The notes under the pieces: model-generated | The model's input: the letters and a program-made list of their open reading frames with translations, nothing else | What the model was told of the DNA's origin: nothing | The model's database searches: none | Made by a program: the position numbers and the translations under genes | Assembly (NCBI GenBank): GCA_000495415.1 | Contig: AWGX01000549.1 | Location: 1 to 46,900 of the forward strand | DNA: 46,900 nucleotides | Source: Smithella sp. ME-1 | GTDB lineage: Bacteria > Desulfobacterota > Syntrophia > Syntrophales > Smithellaceae | Reading direction: 5' to 3' | Shown: in pieces, positions 25,542-34,860 of the stretch | Layout of the letters: each line of letters opens with the position of its first letter | How positions within the stretch are numbered: the stretch's first letter is position 1

Positions 25542-26344
25542 TTAGAACTGCAGAAACACTAGTTCGGGTTTTATCTCAAGAATATGCGATCGAACCAGTT
25601 GAAGATGATGCAAATCCCACAATTCATTCGGTTCTCTACCATACTCGCGTAAATGCGTGATGACAAGTTGTTTTGTTATTAATTGAGAGAAGAAATTACA
25701 AAATTCTTCCAGCTTTGATGGTCTGTACTCCAATGCTTAAGCTTTCCCCAACCAGAGATGCCCAATCACACCATCCAGTTCACCAAAATCAGGCAATTTG
25801 GAAAAATCAAAATCGCGGGTATCGCCTGGGAACAACCAGTATTTTTGGAGAATTCTGCCAGATAACCCATGGCTGGCACACCATGTTCTCCATGAATATG
25901 TAATCCATCAAATGGAGTTAACATGAGATTATCTATGTGTAGTGTGTTTCCCGGCTAAGGTACAATGATTCTTTCGGAGGGAAGATCAATAAAAGCATTG
26001 ACTTTCGCCAACAAGAATTCAGGAATGACCCAGTATATAGGTAAATCTTGAATAGCCGCTATAAGATTTAAATCAAGGTGATCTGATTGGCTGTGTGTTA
26101 AAACAACCAGCTGCAATGTGTTGAGATCATCAGAAAAAGTAGGTTGCTCTCCTCCACCGACTCTTGTAAAGAGTGAATATGGATCAATTGCCCATTTAAC
26201 CCCTGCTGTATGCAGAAGATAATTAGCTGAATAGGTCAACCAAAAACAGTCTTTCTGACTGGATTTCCACTCTGAGATCATCCGATCCCAAAGTTTTGGA
26301 TATTCCTCCTTGGCTTTCTTCCGCTGATATGCAAGCTCTTCCAT
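25542..26344 (-). pseudogene. Decayed metallo-beta-lactamase-fold hydrolase (UlaG-like)
   Basis: Reading down the minus strand, codons from ATG 26344 give an MBL-fold start with VLTHSQSDHLDL (the HxHxDH region, here with Ser for the second usual residue). An in-frame TAG at 25957-25955 interrupts it, after which the same frame goes on with HIDNLMLTPFDG and MGYLAEF. A frameshift follows in the A5 run near 25842-25846, then WLFPGDTRDFDFSKLPDF...GHLWLGKA, an in-frame TAA (25739-25737), and finally an intact end (LVITHLREYGREPNELWDLHH) to 25542. Two nonsense codons and one frameshift make it a pseudogene. It directly follows the PfkB kinase gene and was probably part of the same operon. Confidence 0.8.
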
Positions 26345-26357
26345 GAAAAACAATCAT

Positions 26358-27254
26358 TCAATCTGAGTAATACCGATCCATAAAGGCTTCTACTTCACTG
26401 ATCGGACGATTGAAGACACCAACTCTTTCCACCTTCAAGCTGGTAGCAGCAGCTGCCCATTTACCAGCCTCACGAGGCGATAAACTCATGCGTTTCGCCA
26501 CATAAGAGCCCATACAGGTATCTCCCCGGCCACTTCTACCCGCCATAGAGGTAGCATGAAATTGAAAATGGTGACATTGACCTTCTGCATGAATCAATAC
26601 ACCATCAGAATGGGTTAATACAATCTCTTTTACACCCATCCCAGCATAAATAGCAGCTGCCTTTTCAATATCTTTTTCACCGGTCAAATACTCTGCTTCA
26701 ACTGCATCCGATTTGAGAATATCCAGGTTCTTCAATACTTCAGGCATATCTGGCCAGGGTTCATATATCAATGTCTCGTCCCTCAACACCCGCACAAATC
26801 CCTGCACATCCACTGCCAGAAGTGCATCTGTTCGTTGCTTCAATATCGAAAAGAAATCTGGCGCAACCTCACCGCGTAAACTGGGACTGATAGCAATTGC
26901 TTTTGCCTGGAATTTATCAAGATAATCAGGAAGGATCGTACCAGCTATGGATTTGATATACAGATTTCGCTTATCGACATCCCAAGTTTTATATTCCAGT
27001 GTCATAACAGTGGAAAATTCTGAGTAATATGGAAAACAATCAATACCAGCAGACTGAATGGCATCCACCACGTGTTGATCCTCTTTAGCCAATCGGGTAA
27101 TCACCGCAGCCTTTATTCCCAGCCTGGCTCCAACATTGGCAGCGTAATTCATTCCACCGCCATCCACCACTCGAATACCATCCGGGGTTATTATCGTATC
27201 TTTGGTATAGTTTCCAGCATAAATAACATCATAATTATTCTTTATAGTAGACAT
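26358..27254 (-). CDS. PfkB-family carbohydrate kinase
   Basis: The 298-residue protein starts at ATG 27254 (AGAAAGG seven bases before); the longer frame from 27389 lies inside the pit gene. Family motifs are GGGMNYAANVGARLG near residue 35 and the catalytic GRSGRGDTCMGSYVAKRMS near 255, where the usual DTxGAGD reads GRSGRGD but the catalytic Asp is kept. Sugar specificity is not evident. It is separated from the upstream pit gene by 11 bases and could be read through from the phosphate operon. Confidence 0.75.
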   Translation of the reverse strand: MSTIKNNYDVIYAGNYTKDTIITPDGIRVVDGGGMNYAANVGARLGIKAAVITRLAKEDQHVVDAIQSAGIDCFPYYSEFSTVMTLEYKTWDVDKRNLYIKSIAGTILPDYLDKFQAKAIAISPSLRGEVAPDFFSILKQRTDALLAVDVQGFVRVLRDETLIYEPWPDMPEVLKNLDILKSDAVEAEYLTGEKDIEKAAAIYAGMGVKEIVLTHSDGVLIHAEGQCHHFQFHATSMAGRSGRGDTCMGSYVAKRMSLSPREAGKWAAAATSLKVERVGVFNRPISEVEAFMDRYYSD

Positions 27255-27265
27255 TAAATACCTTT

Positions 27266-28270
27266 CTAGAACAGATTTAAAAATGAAAGGAATGGTGAAC
27301 TTATAGCCCAGTACAGGAAACCACCTAATAATGCAGTAGCAGGGATTGTAATGATCCAGGCAGTAAGAATTTCCCCTGCCACACCCCAATGCACTTTACT
27401 CAGGCGTTCTGCAGCTCCCACACCCATAATGGCTGTGCTCACCACTTGTGTTGTCGAAACCGGTCCACCAATAAGGGAAGCAGTCAAAATCACAGCAGCC
27501 GAGGTCGCCTGAGAAGCAAACCCATGGATTGGTCTGATCTTGTAGAACTTAGCTCCCAAAGTGCGAATTAACTGCCAACCACCTACCGAAGTACCCAGAG
27601 CAATTGCACCGGCACAAATCACAATCACCCAGAAAGGCACTTCGAAACTCGATATTCTACCGCTAATGAGTAAACCCAGGGTGATGATCCCCATCGTTTT
27701 TTGTGCATCATTGGTACCATGGCTGAGTGCCAATCCTAGGGATGTGATAATCTGAAGTCGTTTGAACAATCCATTTACTTTCGGCGTTGCCTTCCAGGAA
27801 AGCATAAATGTCAGATTGGCTACCAACATCCCGGCAAAAAGACCGATAATTGGTGAGATAAACAGAACGATGAGGACTTTTGTCACACCGGCCATCTGGA
27901 TTGCCTTAAAACCTGCACCTACCGCCACAGCACCAATCAGTCCACCGATCAATGCGTGGGATGAACTGCTTGGGATCCCCAATAGCCAGGTCATAACATT
28001 CCAAATGATTGCGCTGACCAAAGCAGCAATAATAATCCCAATATTTAAGAAAATTGGGTCAACTATTTCAGATCCGATTGTGTTAGCAACTGCAACACCG
28101 AATATGAATGGACCAGAAAACTCAGCGACGGCTGTCATTGCAAGCGCAACCCGGGGTTGAATTGCTCTGGATGAGATCATGGTAGCAACAATATTGCTTG
28201 AATCATGAACCCCATTCAAAAAATCAAAAACAATAGCAAGAGCAATTAATATGAGTAATGGTGAAGTCAT
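27266..28270 (-). CDS. pit: PiT family inorganic phosphate transporter, copy 2
   Basis: The 334-residue polytopic protein carries both PiT signature halves: DFLNGVHDSSNIVATMISSRA at the N-terminus and ALSHGTNDAQKTMGII in the middle. GGPVSTTQVVS follows near residue 270. PiT proteins couple phosphate (or metal-phosphate) uptake to H+ or Na+. It is nearly the same length as, and very similar throughout to, the gene at 28300-29304, so they are a tandem duplication. Shine-Dalgarno AAGGACTC precedes the ATG. Confidence 0.9.
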   Translation of the reverse strand: MTSPLLILIALAIVFDFLNGVHDSSNIVATMISSRAIQPRVALAMTAVAEFSGPFIFGVAVANTIGSEIVDPIFLNIGIIIAALVSAIIWNVMTWLLGIPSSSSHALIGGLIGAVAVGAGFKAIQMAGVTKVLIVLFISPIIGLFAGMLVANLTFMLSWKATPKVNGLFKRLQIITSLGLALSHGTNDAQKTMGIITLGLLISGRISSFEVPFWVIVICAGAIALGTSVGGWQLIRTLGAKFYKIRPIHGFASQATSAAVILTASLIGGPVSTTQVVSTAIMGVGAAERLSKVHWGVAGEILTAWIITIPATALLGGFLYWAISSPFLSFLNLF

Positions 28271-28299
28271 GAGTCCTTCTGAATTGTAATGTGCAAATC

Positions 28300-29304
28300 T
28301 TAGAATAAATTCATGATTAAAGGCATCGCTTTATCAAATAACCAGTAACAACCAGCTCCGGCCGCCATCGTTGCCGGAATGGTGATGACCCAGGCAGTTA
28401 CGATTTCACCGGCCACACCCCAGCGTACTTTGCTCATTCTTTCAGCTGCCCCGACACCCATGATGGATGAACTGACCACCTGGGTAGTGCTGACTGGACC
28501 ACCTAACAAGGATGCCGCCAGAATTACGATGGCTGATGTTGCCTGCGATGCAAAACCGTGCACAGGACGTATTTTATAAAATTTTGAACCAAGTGTTTTA
28601 ATTAATTGCCATCCGCCAACTGCTGTTCCTAATCCAATTGCGGAAGCACAGGCTACGATTACCCATAAAGGTACTTCGAATGTTGATTGAACACCCGCAA
28701 TTACCAACCCAAGCGTGATAATACCCATGGTTTTTTGAGCGTCATTGGTTCCATGACTCAAAGATAAACCGATGGAAGTGATGATTTGCATTTTTTTGAA
28801 AACACCATTGATTTTAGGTGAAGCGTTCCACGAAGACAAATAAACGATGTTTGCAATCAGCATACCAGCGATAAAACCGATGATGGGGGAAGCAAATAAA
28901 GCAATAAGCACTTTGATAATACCTTCCATCATAATGACTTTATAACCTGCAGCCATCATCACAGCGCCGACCAATCCCCCAATAATCGCATGTGAAGAAC
29001 TGCTGGGAATGCCTAAAATCCAGGTCAGAACATTCCAGATAATGGCGCTTACACAGGCTGCTACTAACACCAAAAGATTAATATGATCAGCAGATACAAT
29101 GTCATTTCCAATCGTAGTTGCAACAGCCACACCAAAAATAAATGGTCCTAGAAAATTTGCCACCGCAGTCATCATTAAAGCAATCCGGGGTGGAATAGCA
29201 CGGGATGAGATCATGGTAGCCACAACATTGCTAGAATCATGAACACCATTCAGAAAATCAAAAACTAAGGCCAAAACCACGAGAATGATTAATAAAATTT
29301 CCAT
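28300..29304 (-). CDS. pit: PiT family inorganic phosphate transporter, copy 1
   Basis: Also 334 residues, with DFLNGVHDSSNVVATMISSRA, LSHGTNDAQKTMGII and GGPVSTTQVVSSSIMGVGAAER. Most positions equal those of copy 2; divergence is concentrated in the loop around residues 68-82 and at the C-terminus. It begins six bases after the DUF47 gene with no clear Shine-Dalgarno, suggesting translational coupling. Confidence 0.9.
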   Translation of the reverse strand: MEILLIILVVLALVFDFLNGVHDSSNVVATMISSRAIPPRIALMMTAVANFLGPFIFGVAVATTIGNDIVSADHINLLVLVAACVSAIIWNVLTWILGIPSSSSHAIIGGLVGAVMMAAGYKVIMMEGIIKVLIALFASPIIGFIAGMLIANIVYLSSWNASPKINGVFKKMQIITSIGLSLSHGTNDAQKTMGIITLGLVIAGVQSTFEVPLWVIVACASAIGLGTAVGGWQLIKTLGSKFYKIRPVHGFASQATSAIVILAASLLGGPVSTTQVVSSSIMGVGAAERMSKVRWGVAGEIVTAWVITIPATMAAGAGCYWLFDKAMPLIMNLF

Positions 29305-29310
29305 ATTATC

Positions 29311-29931
29311 TTATGTGGTCTTGACAATAATATCTGCCAGAACATTGGCAGCTTCATCACCTCGATCAGCAGCATTACTCAGATGCCGATAAACTTCACG
29401 ATATTTCATCATCTTTACCAGTGTTTTAATATCTTCTGTCTCCTGGAACATATCTGCCAGTGCTTCGCGATAAACTGTCTCTACGCGGTTTTCAAGGGCT
29501 TTGGCACGTTGAGCATGTTCAGCAGCCACACCAGGATGTTCTTGAAGACATTCAACTGCTTTAAGTATTTCAAAGGAAGCATCACGTAATAAAGAACAAA
29601 TTCTCACCATGAACTCCGTCGGTTCAACCTTAAAAATAACGATCTCTGTCATCGTACTGTAGGCATAATCCAGAACATCATCAATGGCTCTTGAAAGGGC
29701 AAAAATATCCTCGCGATCAAATGGAGTGATAAAGGTGCGATTGAGTTCATCAATCAAAATACGTCGTGACTCATCTGCCTCTTTCTCCTTAGCTGTGAGT
29801 TGATCGGCAAGAATTTCGTCCGGACGAGAGAGATATTTTTTTAGTAAATCCATTCCTTCCAATGTCAAAGATGACTGTTCGTGGATTAATTTTATAAAAA
29901 CATTTCTTCGTTTTCTAAATATTTTTAACAT
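29311..29931 (-). CDS. DUF47 family PhoU-like phosphate-transport accessory protein
   Basis: The 206-residue all-helical protein has the DUF47 landmarks FITPFDREDIFALSRAIDDVLD near residue 65 and MKYREVYRHLSNAADRGDEAANVLADI at the end. DUF47 proteins are encoded next to PiT transporters and probably regulate them, like PhoU for Pst. It is first in the DUF47-pit-pit operon, with Shine-Dalgarno GGAGG before ATG 29931. Confidence 0.88.
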   Translation of the reverse strand: MLKIFRKRRNVFIKLIHEQSSLTLEGMDLLKKYLSRPDEILADQLTAKEKEADESRRILIDELNRTFITPFDREDIFALSRAIDDVLDYAYSTMTEIVIFKVEPTEFMVRICSLLRDASFEILKAVECLQEHPGVAAEHAQRAKALENRVETVYREALADMFQETEDIKTLVKMMKYREVYRHLSNAADRGDEAANVLADIIVKTT

Positions 29932-30047
29932 GTTTCCTCCGATTTTCTAAATAGATCAAGAAATACCTAAGAGGCACACTCGATCAAGGTATTTGGTTAA
30001 GGTCTCAAGATGATCAATGAGGGAACAACGAATGAACCCTCTAATTT

Positions 30048-30064
30048 TGTTAACATTTTGTTAA
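30048..30064 (-). promoter_or_regulatory. TTAACA direct repeat, possible PhoP/PhoB-type box for the phosphate operon
   Basis: On the minus strand TTAACA (30064-30059) and TTAACA (30053-30048) are spaced exactly 11 bases apart, like the TTAACA boxes of Gram-positive PhoP. They lie about 120 bases upstream of the DUF47 start. Confidence 0.45.
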
Positions 30065-30134
30065 TAATTTTATCACAAATAAATCTTCTGTTTTTTCTTC
30101 AATCTACTCACAGGAAATTATTACTATCAAACAG

Positions 30135-30161
30135 TTGATTTTTCAAGAAGGTTGGTATAAA
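30135..30161 (+). promoter_or_regulatory. Possible promoter of the lacI-uxaE operon
   Basis: TTGATT (30135-30140) and TATAAA (30156-30161) with a 15-base spacer (16 if the -35 is shifted by one). The LacI palindrome begins 15 bases downstream, where it would block initiation. Confidence 0.4.
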
Positions 30162-30175
30162 CTATTCGTAGTTAT

Positions 30176-30189
30176 TGCACACGTGTGCA
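30176..30189. promoter_or_regulatory. LacI-type operator O1 (14-bp perfect palindrome)
   Basis: TGCACACGTGTGCA, with the CG centre usual for LacI-family sites. It lies 13 bases before the regulator's ATG, so the regulator likely controls itself and the genes that follow. An identical copy is at 37414. Confidence 0.85.
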
Positions 30190-30202
30190 GAAGGTTTCCT
30201 CC

Positions 30203-31231
30203 ATGGCAATTACAATCAAAGACATCGCAAGAATAACAGGCGTTTCTCACTCAACTGTCTCACGGGCATTGGGCGGAAATTCTTTGATTTCTGAGGCAAC
30301 CTCCACCCGAATTCGGAAAGTGGCCCGGGAAATGGGATACCAACCCAGTGCTGCGGCACGATCTCTGAAAACGAACCAGACCAAGGTGATTGGTGTCATC
30401 GTTAATAGTATTGACGATCCTTTTTTCTCGGAAATACTATTCGGAATTGAAGATGCTGCCCAACAAGCCGGTTACAGCCTTTTCATTGGCGCTTCTCAAT
30501 ACGACCCAATTCGGGAACAAAACATCGTTCAAACCATGATGGAGCAACGAACCGATGGCGTCATCATCTGTTCTTCTTCGTTCAGTGCTGATAAAGGTCG
30601 TCAGTTGCTGGCAAATGGATTCCCGGTTGTTGTTGTGAATTACAAAGCCAATGAAAATTTTAATTATTCTATCTATCATGATGATGTGGATGGAAGCCAG
30701 CAACTAACCAGGCATCTTCTAGCGCTCGGACACACGAAAATTGCTTATTTAGGAAATTCAAAATCTGGTCGCACATCTCTGGATCGGTTACATGGATTCA
30801 AAAAAGAAATGCGCAAAGCTGGTGTAAAAATCAATCCGGCTTATATTTATGAAGTGGAAGGCAGTGGACCAGAATTAGGAAAAGAAAGCCTTCACTATTT
30901 TATGAATTTATCTGATCGTCCTACAGCGATCATGTGCTTTAATGACATGCTTGCCATTGGTTTTTTACACGCATGCAGACAAGCATGTATACGGGTACCT
31001 GAAGATCTTTCCGTCACAGGTTTTGACAATATCACTTTTTCAGCATATACCAGCCCCCCACTCACAACATTGGATCAGCCTAAATACTCCATTGGCAATG
31101 AGTCAGCACAATTATTGTTGGAATTGCTCGGAAATAAAATTGAAAACCAAAACAACATGCATAAAGAAAAAGTATTAAAAGGTAGCTTGCTGGTTCGAAG
31201 CTCCACATCCACATCTATAACAAATGAATAA
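30203..31231 (+). CDS. LacI-family transcriptional regulator of the inositol/uronate regulon
   Basis: I use ATG 30203 (AAGG upstream); the GTG at 30185 lies inside the operator. The 342-residue protein has an N-terminal HTH (TIKDIARITGVSHSTVSRALGG) with hinge helix PSAAARSLKT, then a periplasmic-binding-like effector domain (VIGVIVNSIDDPFFSEIL, ADRTDGVIICSS-like strand, PEDLSVTGFDNITFSAYTSPPL). The repeated palindrome before this gene and before the second operon identifies its probable targets. Effector likely inositol or a pathway ketoacid; that is inference from the target genes. Confidence 0.88.
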   Translation: MAITIKDIARITGVSHSTVSRALGGNSLISEATSTRIRKVAREMGYQPSAAARSLKTNQTKVIGVIVNSIDDPFFSEILFGIEDAAQQAGYSLFIGASQYDPIREQNIVQTMMEQRTDGVIICSSSFSADKGRQLLANGFPVVVVNYKANENFNYSIYHDDVDGSQQLTRHLLALGHTKIAYLGNSKSGRTSLDRLHGFKKEMRKAGVKINPAYIYEVEGSGPELGKESLHYFMNLSDRPTAIMCFNDMLAIGFLHACRQACIRVPEDLSVTGFDNITFSAYTSPPLTTLDQPKYSIGNESAQLLLELLGNKIENQNNMHKEKVLKGSLLVRSSTSTSITNE

Positions 31232-31240
31232 AGGACAATC

Positions 31241-32725
31241 ATGAATACCACCACTATAAATGAAAATTTTCATGGATCACAGCTCATCCATCAATCAATA
31301 GTCACCCTGGATCGGATAAAATATAGCCTCGCCAAAACCCCGAATGGATTACGGTTAATGGTTCAGGCTGACCAGGATGATTTCCGTTTGACGTTATTTG
31401 ATGGTGAAAGAACCCCGTGCGGAAAAGAAACATTGGTTTCAGCCTGTTTAACATCAGAAAATGCCGCAGCACTTCGAACTCAATTGCCCTGGCTAAAACC
31501 GGTTGCTTTAGGATTAATAACGTCTGCCGGTATGGGAGATCGATTGGGTCTGGCAACCCCCGGGCATGTTCGAGCTATCCGAAAAATGAATGGAAAAATT
31601 GTCCCGATTTTCGCTCAACAATCCATTCGGGAAAATACCCGCACAGGTCGCACCCCTCAGCAGGTGATCGATGATGCCATGTGGGGCGTTTTCCAGGAAA
31701 ATTGGCGTGATGGTTATGGAGCGGATGCGGATCATTTGAAAACAACCGATGATATCGATGTCTGTCTCAAAGCTGGATATTCTTTTTTCACCATTGACCC
31801 TGGAGAATTTGTCGATAATCGAGCGGAAAATGCTGATTTACAAAATCTACGTAACTACGCTAAAGATCTGCCTACCGAGTTACACATGCAACATTCTGGT
31901 CTCCTGAATCAAATTATCACTGCTGAACATCTGAGTTTAACATTTGATGAGAAAACTTTATTAAAGGCCATGGTGAAATATGGAAGAGCAGTCTGGCATG
32001 TTTTTAAAATGTACCAATATCTATTAAAAAATGCAGGAGCAAGAACGGTTGAATTTGAAGTCTCTGTTGATGAAACAGATAATCCCACGTCCCATGCTGA
32101 GCATGTTTACATCGCCAGCGAACTTAAACGGATGGGTGTCAAATGGATCAGCCTTGCGCCGCGATTTGTTGGCAGGTTTGAAAAAGGTGTTGACTATATC
32201 GGCGATCTGGAGGATTTTGAACAGGATATCAAAGGTCATGCCGCCATTGCTCGCGTATTTGGCCCATATAAAATCAGCCTGCATTCCGGATCAGATAAAT
32301 TCAGTATTTACAAAATTGCAGCTCAGGCTACCAGAGGTCTCGTTCATCTTAAAACTGCTGGTACCAGCTATCTGGAAGCTTTAAGAACAATTGCCACTCT
32401 TGATCCTACCTTTTTCAAGGAAATTTATGAATTTTCCCGAAATCGATTTGAGACCGATAAAGTTAGCTATCATATTTCAGCCCAGCTTTCCCGTGCTCCG
32501 ATTGTTTCTGATGTTGATAATTTGACTGGATTATTGGATAATTTTGATGCACGTGAGATTTTGCATGTCACGTTTGGTTCGGTGTTGAAAGAAAAAGCAT
32601 CTGATGGAAGTTTCCGATTCTTTGAGCGTCTGATGAGATTACTACAAGACAATCCTGAATTATATGCTGAGAATATTGAACGACATTTCATGCGCCATCT
32701 CACACCTTTTTTTGTAAATGAATGA
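31241..32725 (+). CDS. uxaE: Tagaturonate 3-epimerase (UxaE family)
   Basis: The 494-residue protein has the UxaE pattern: GMGDRLGLATPGHVRA near residue 98, GADADHLKTTDDI, FFTIDPGEFVD, EVSVDETDNPTSHAEH, APRFVGRFEKGVDYIGDL, SLHSGSDKFSIY and HLKTAGTSYLEALR. UxaE interconverts D-tagaturonate and D-fructuronate; the metal-ligand His/Asp residues are in these blocks. It replaces the UxaB/UxaA route of enterobacteria. In this operon it links tagaturonate made by IolO (and by UxaC) with UxuB. Shine-Dalgarno AAAGGAC precedes the ATG, nine bases after lacI. Confidence 0.88.
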   Translation: MNTTTINENFHGSQLIHQSIVTLDRIKYSLAKTPNGLRLMVQADQDDFRLTLFDGERTPCGKETLVSACLTSENAAALRTQLPWLKPVALGLITSAGMGDRLGLATPGHVRAIRKMNGKIVPIFAQQSIRENTRTGRTPQQVIDDAMWGVFQENWRDGYGADADHLKTTDDIDVCLKAGYSFFTIDPGEFVDNRAENADLQNLRNYAKDLPTELHMQHSGLLNQIITAEHLSLTFDEKTLLKAMVKYGRAVWHVFKMYQYLLKNAGARTVEFEVSVDETDNPTSHAEHVYIASELKRMGVKWISLAPRFVGRFEKGVDYIGDLEDFEQDIKGHAAIARVFGPYKISLHSGSDKFSIYKIAAQATRGLVHLKTAGTSYLEALRTIATLDPTFFKEIYEFSRNRFETDKVSYHISAQLSRAPIVSDVDNLTGLLDNFDAREILHVTFGSVLKEKASDGSFRFFERLMRLLQDNPELYAENIERHFMRHLTPFFVNE

Positions 32726-32731
32726 ATAGAA

Positions 32732-33574
32732 ATGAGTCTAAAAATGAATGATTCACAAAGTAACCAAAAAGAATTAAGCCAACAAGTTGCCGTTGTGACC
32801 GGAGGGGCTGGTGTTTTATGCGCTGCCTTATGTAAAGCATTGGCTGAAGCAGGTGCCAGTGTAGCCATACTGGATTTAAATGAAGAAGCTGCCCAGAACC
32901 TGGCTGCTGATATACAATCAAATGGATGGAAAGCATCCGGCTTTGGTTGTAATGTGCTTGATAAAGCCAATATTGAAGCGGTTGCTGGTGAAGTGATCAC
33001 AGAATTCGGTCATGTGGATATTTTGATCAATGGTGCTGGGGGAAATAAACCTCAGGCAACCACCAGCCAGGATTTGAAATTCTTCGATCTGCCAGCAGAT
33101 GCATTTCGCTGGGTTTTCGATCTCAATATGCTTGGCACCATTTTGCCCACCCAGGTTTTTGCAAAAATGATGGCAGTTCAAGGAAGTGGCATAATTTTGA
33201 ACATCTCCTCGATGAATGCATTTCGTCCACTTACACGAATTCCGGCTTACTCGGCAGCAAAAGCTGGTGTCAGTAATTTCACCCAATGGCTGGCAGTCCA
33301 TATGACACAGGAATATTCTCCTGCTATTCGGGTAAATGCTATTGCGCCTGGTTTTTTCCTGACAGAACAAAACAGATTCTTGTTAACCGATAAGGAAACC
33401 GGGGAATTAACAGCCAGAGGTCAAACCATCATCCAACACACCCCCATGGGGCGTTTTGGCACACCGGAAGATCTGGTAGGAACCGTGTTATGGCTGGTAT
33501 CACCAGCATCCGCATTTGTCACCGGGATTGTCGTCCCGATTGATGGCGGATTTTCAGCATTCAGTGGAGTTTGA
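32732..33574 (+). CDS. uxuB: SDR-type fructuronate reductase / D-mannonate oxidoreductase
   Basis: The 280-residue SDR has VAVVTGGAGVLCAALCKAL (the TGGxGVLC variant of the nucleotide site seen in YjmF/UxuB of Bacillus), ILINGAGGNKPQATT, LNMLGTILPTQVFA, and catalytic Ser (ISSMNA), Tyr-x3-Lys (YSAAK). It reduces D-fructuronate to D-mannonate with NAD(P)H. It lies six bases after uxaE, which produces fructuronate. The weak Shine-Dalgarno before ATG 32732 suggests coupling. Confidence 0.85.
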   Translation: MSLKMNDSQSNQKELSQQVAVVTGGAGVLCAALCKALAEAGASVAILDLNEEAAQNLAADIQSNGWKASGFGCNVLDKANIEAVAGEVITEFGHVDILINGAGGNKPQATTSQDLKFFDLPADAFRWVFDLNMLGTILPTQVFAKMMAVQGSGIILNISSMNAFRPLTRIPAYSAAKAGVSNFTQWLAVHMTQEYSPAIRVNAIAPGFFLTEQNRFLLTDKETGELTARGQTIIQHTPMGRFGTPEDLVGTVLWLVSPASAFVTGIVVPIDGGFSAFSGV

Positions 33575-33576
33575 TT

Positions 33577-34857
33577 ATGGTGATCGGTAAAGGCAGTCCA
33601 TTGTCTCAATTAACGAATTCAGAAATCAGCCAGATCGTTGAAGAGTCATTGAATTCCACAGATCTGGATGGAAAACAGGTTTTAGTATTGATTCCGGATG
33701 GAACCCGTACGATGCCCATGCCGTTGATATTTGATCTGTTCGAAAAATATTTAGGTCAGCGAGTTTCCAAACTGGATTATCTGGTGGCGTTGGGTACACA
33801 CCAACCAATGACAGATTCGCAATTAAGTCAATTAATAGGAAGACGGGTGGTAAAAGGCAAAGTTGGGACCAGCACTATATTCAACCATCGCTGGGATCAA
33901 CCATCCACATTTTCACAAATAGGGACGATACCGGCTTCGGAAATTAGTCAGATCAGTAATGGCATATTAGAAATGGATGTTCCGGTTCGTTTAAATAAAA
34001 TGATCGAGGATTATGACCACCTGATGATCTGTGGGCCAGTATTTCCGCATGAAGTCGTTGGATTCTCCGGCGGTAATAAATACTTCTTCCCGGGTATTGC
34101 CGGTGCAGAGATTATCAATTTCACCCACTGGTTGGGCGCTTTGATCACGAATTACGAAATTATTGGTACAGGATACACCCCGGTACGAGCCATTATCGAT
34201 CGCGCAGCATCATTCATTGATCGTCCTGTGACCTGTTTCAGCCTGGTGGTCACTCATACAGGGACCAATGGCCTGTATTATGGGTCAGCACAGGAAGCCT
34301 GGCAAGCAGCTGCACAACTTTCCTCTCAAACCCATATCATCTATGTAGATCAAACATATCAAAAAGTAATTTCGATCATGCCCTCCCTATACGACGATAT
34401 GTGGACAGCTGCCAAGGGAATGTACAAAATGGAACCGGTAATCGCTGATGATGGCGAAGTAATTATCTACGCTCCGCATATAGATGAGGTCAGTTATACC
34501 CATGGACGTATTCTGGATGAAGTTGGATATCATTGCCGGGATTTCTTCGTAAAACAATGGGATAAATATAACCAATATCCATGGGGAGTTTTAGCTCATT
34601 CCACACATTTGCGGGGATTAGGCAGTTTTGATGCAGAAACTCAAATGGAATCCCCAAGAATAAAAGTAACCTTAGCCACCGGTATCCCAGAAGAGCGTTG
34701 CCAGCGGATTGGTCTTGGTTATCTTAATCCTTCTTCTTTCAACCCCGAAGAGTGGATGAACAGAGAAGATGAAGGAATTCTGGTCGTGCCCAGAGCCGGT
34801 GAAATGCTTTACCGCCTCAAGAATGCTACAATCAAACCACAAATGAAGAAAAGGTGA
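33577..34857 (+). CDS. LarA-like nickel-pincer (NPN) racemase/epimerase, predicted sugar-acid 2-epimerase
   Basis: ATG 33577 is preceded by GGAG; the in-frame TTG at 33571 overlaps uxuB. The 426-residue protein has LarA-superfamily motifs: VLIPDGTRTMPMP, VALGTHQPM (catalytic His region), HEVVGFSGGNKYFFPGIAG (with the Lys that binds the nickel-pincer cofactor) and NFTHWLG. Characterised homologues racemise lactate, malate or phenyllactate, and one group is a D-gluconate 2-epimerase. D-mannonate, made by the gene just before, is the C2 epimer of D-gluconate, and 6-phosphogluconate dehydrogenase is encoded just after. A mannonate/gluconate epimerase is therefore the best guess. The cofactor genes larB, larC and larE are not in the window. 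Confidence 0.75.
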   Translation: MVIGKGSPLSQLTNSEISQIVEESLNSTDLDGKQVLVLIPDGTRTMPMPLIFDLFEKYLGQRVSKLDYLVALGTHQPMTDSQLSQLIGRRVVKGKVGTSTIFNHRWDQPSTFSQIGTIPASEISQISNGILEMDVPVRLNKMIEDYDHLMICGPVFPHEVVGFSGGNKYFFPGIAGAEIINFTHWLGALITNYEIIGTGYTPVRAIIDRAASFIDRPVTCFSLVVTHTGTNGLYYGSAQEAWQAAAQLSSQTHIIYVDQTYQKVISIMPSLYDDMWTAAKGMYKMEPVIADDGEVIIYAPHIDEVSYTHGRILDEVGYHCRDFFVKQWDKYNQYPWGVLAHSTHLRGLGSFDAETQMESPRIKVTLATGIPEERCQRIGLGYLNPSSFNPEEWMNREDEGILVVPRAGEMLYRLKNATIKPQMKKR

Positions 34858-34860
34858 GAC

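Noticed and set aside
27762..28160. A 132-codon forward frame inside the pit gene
   Set aside because: Antisense shadow of a conserved transporter gene; no family features and no start signal.
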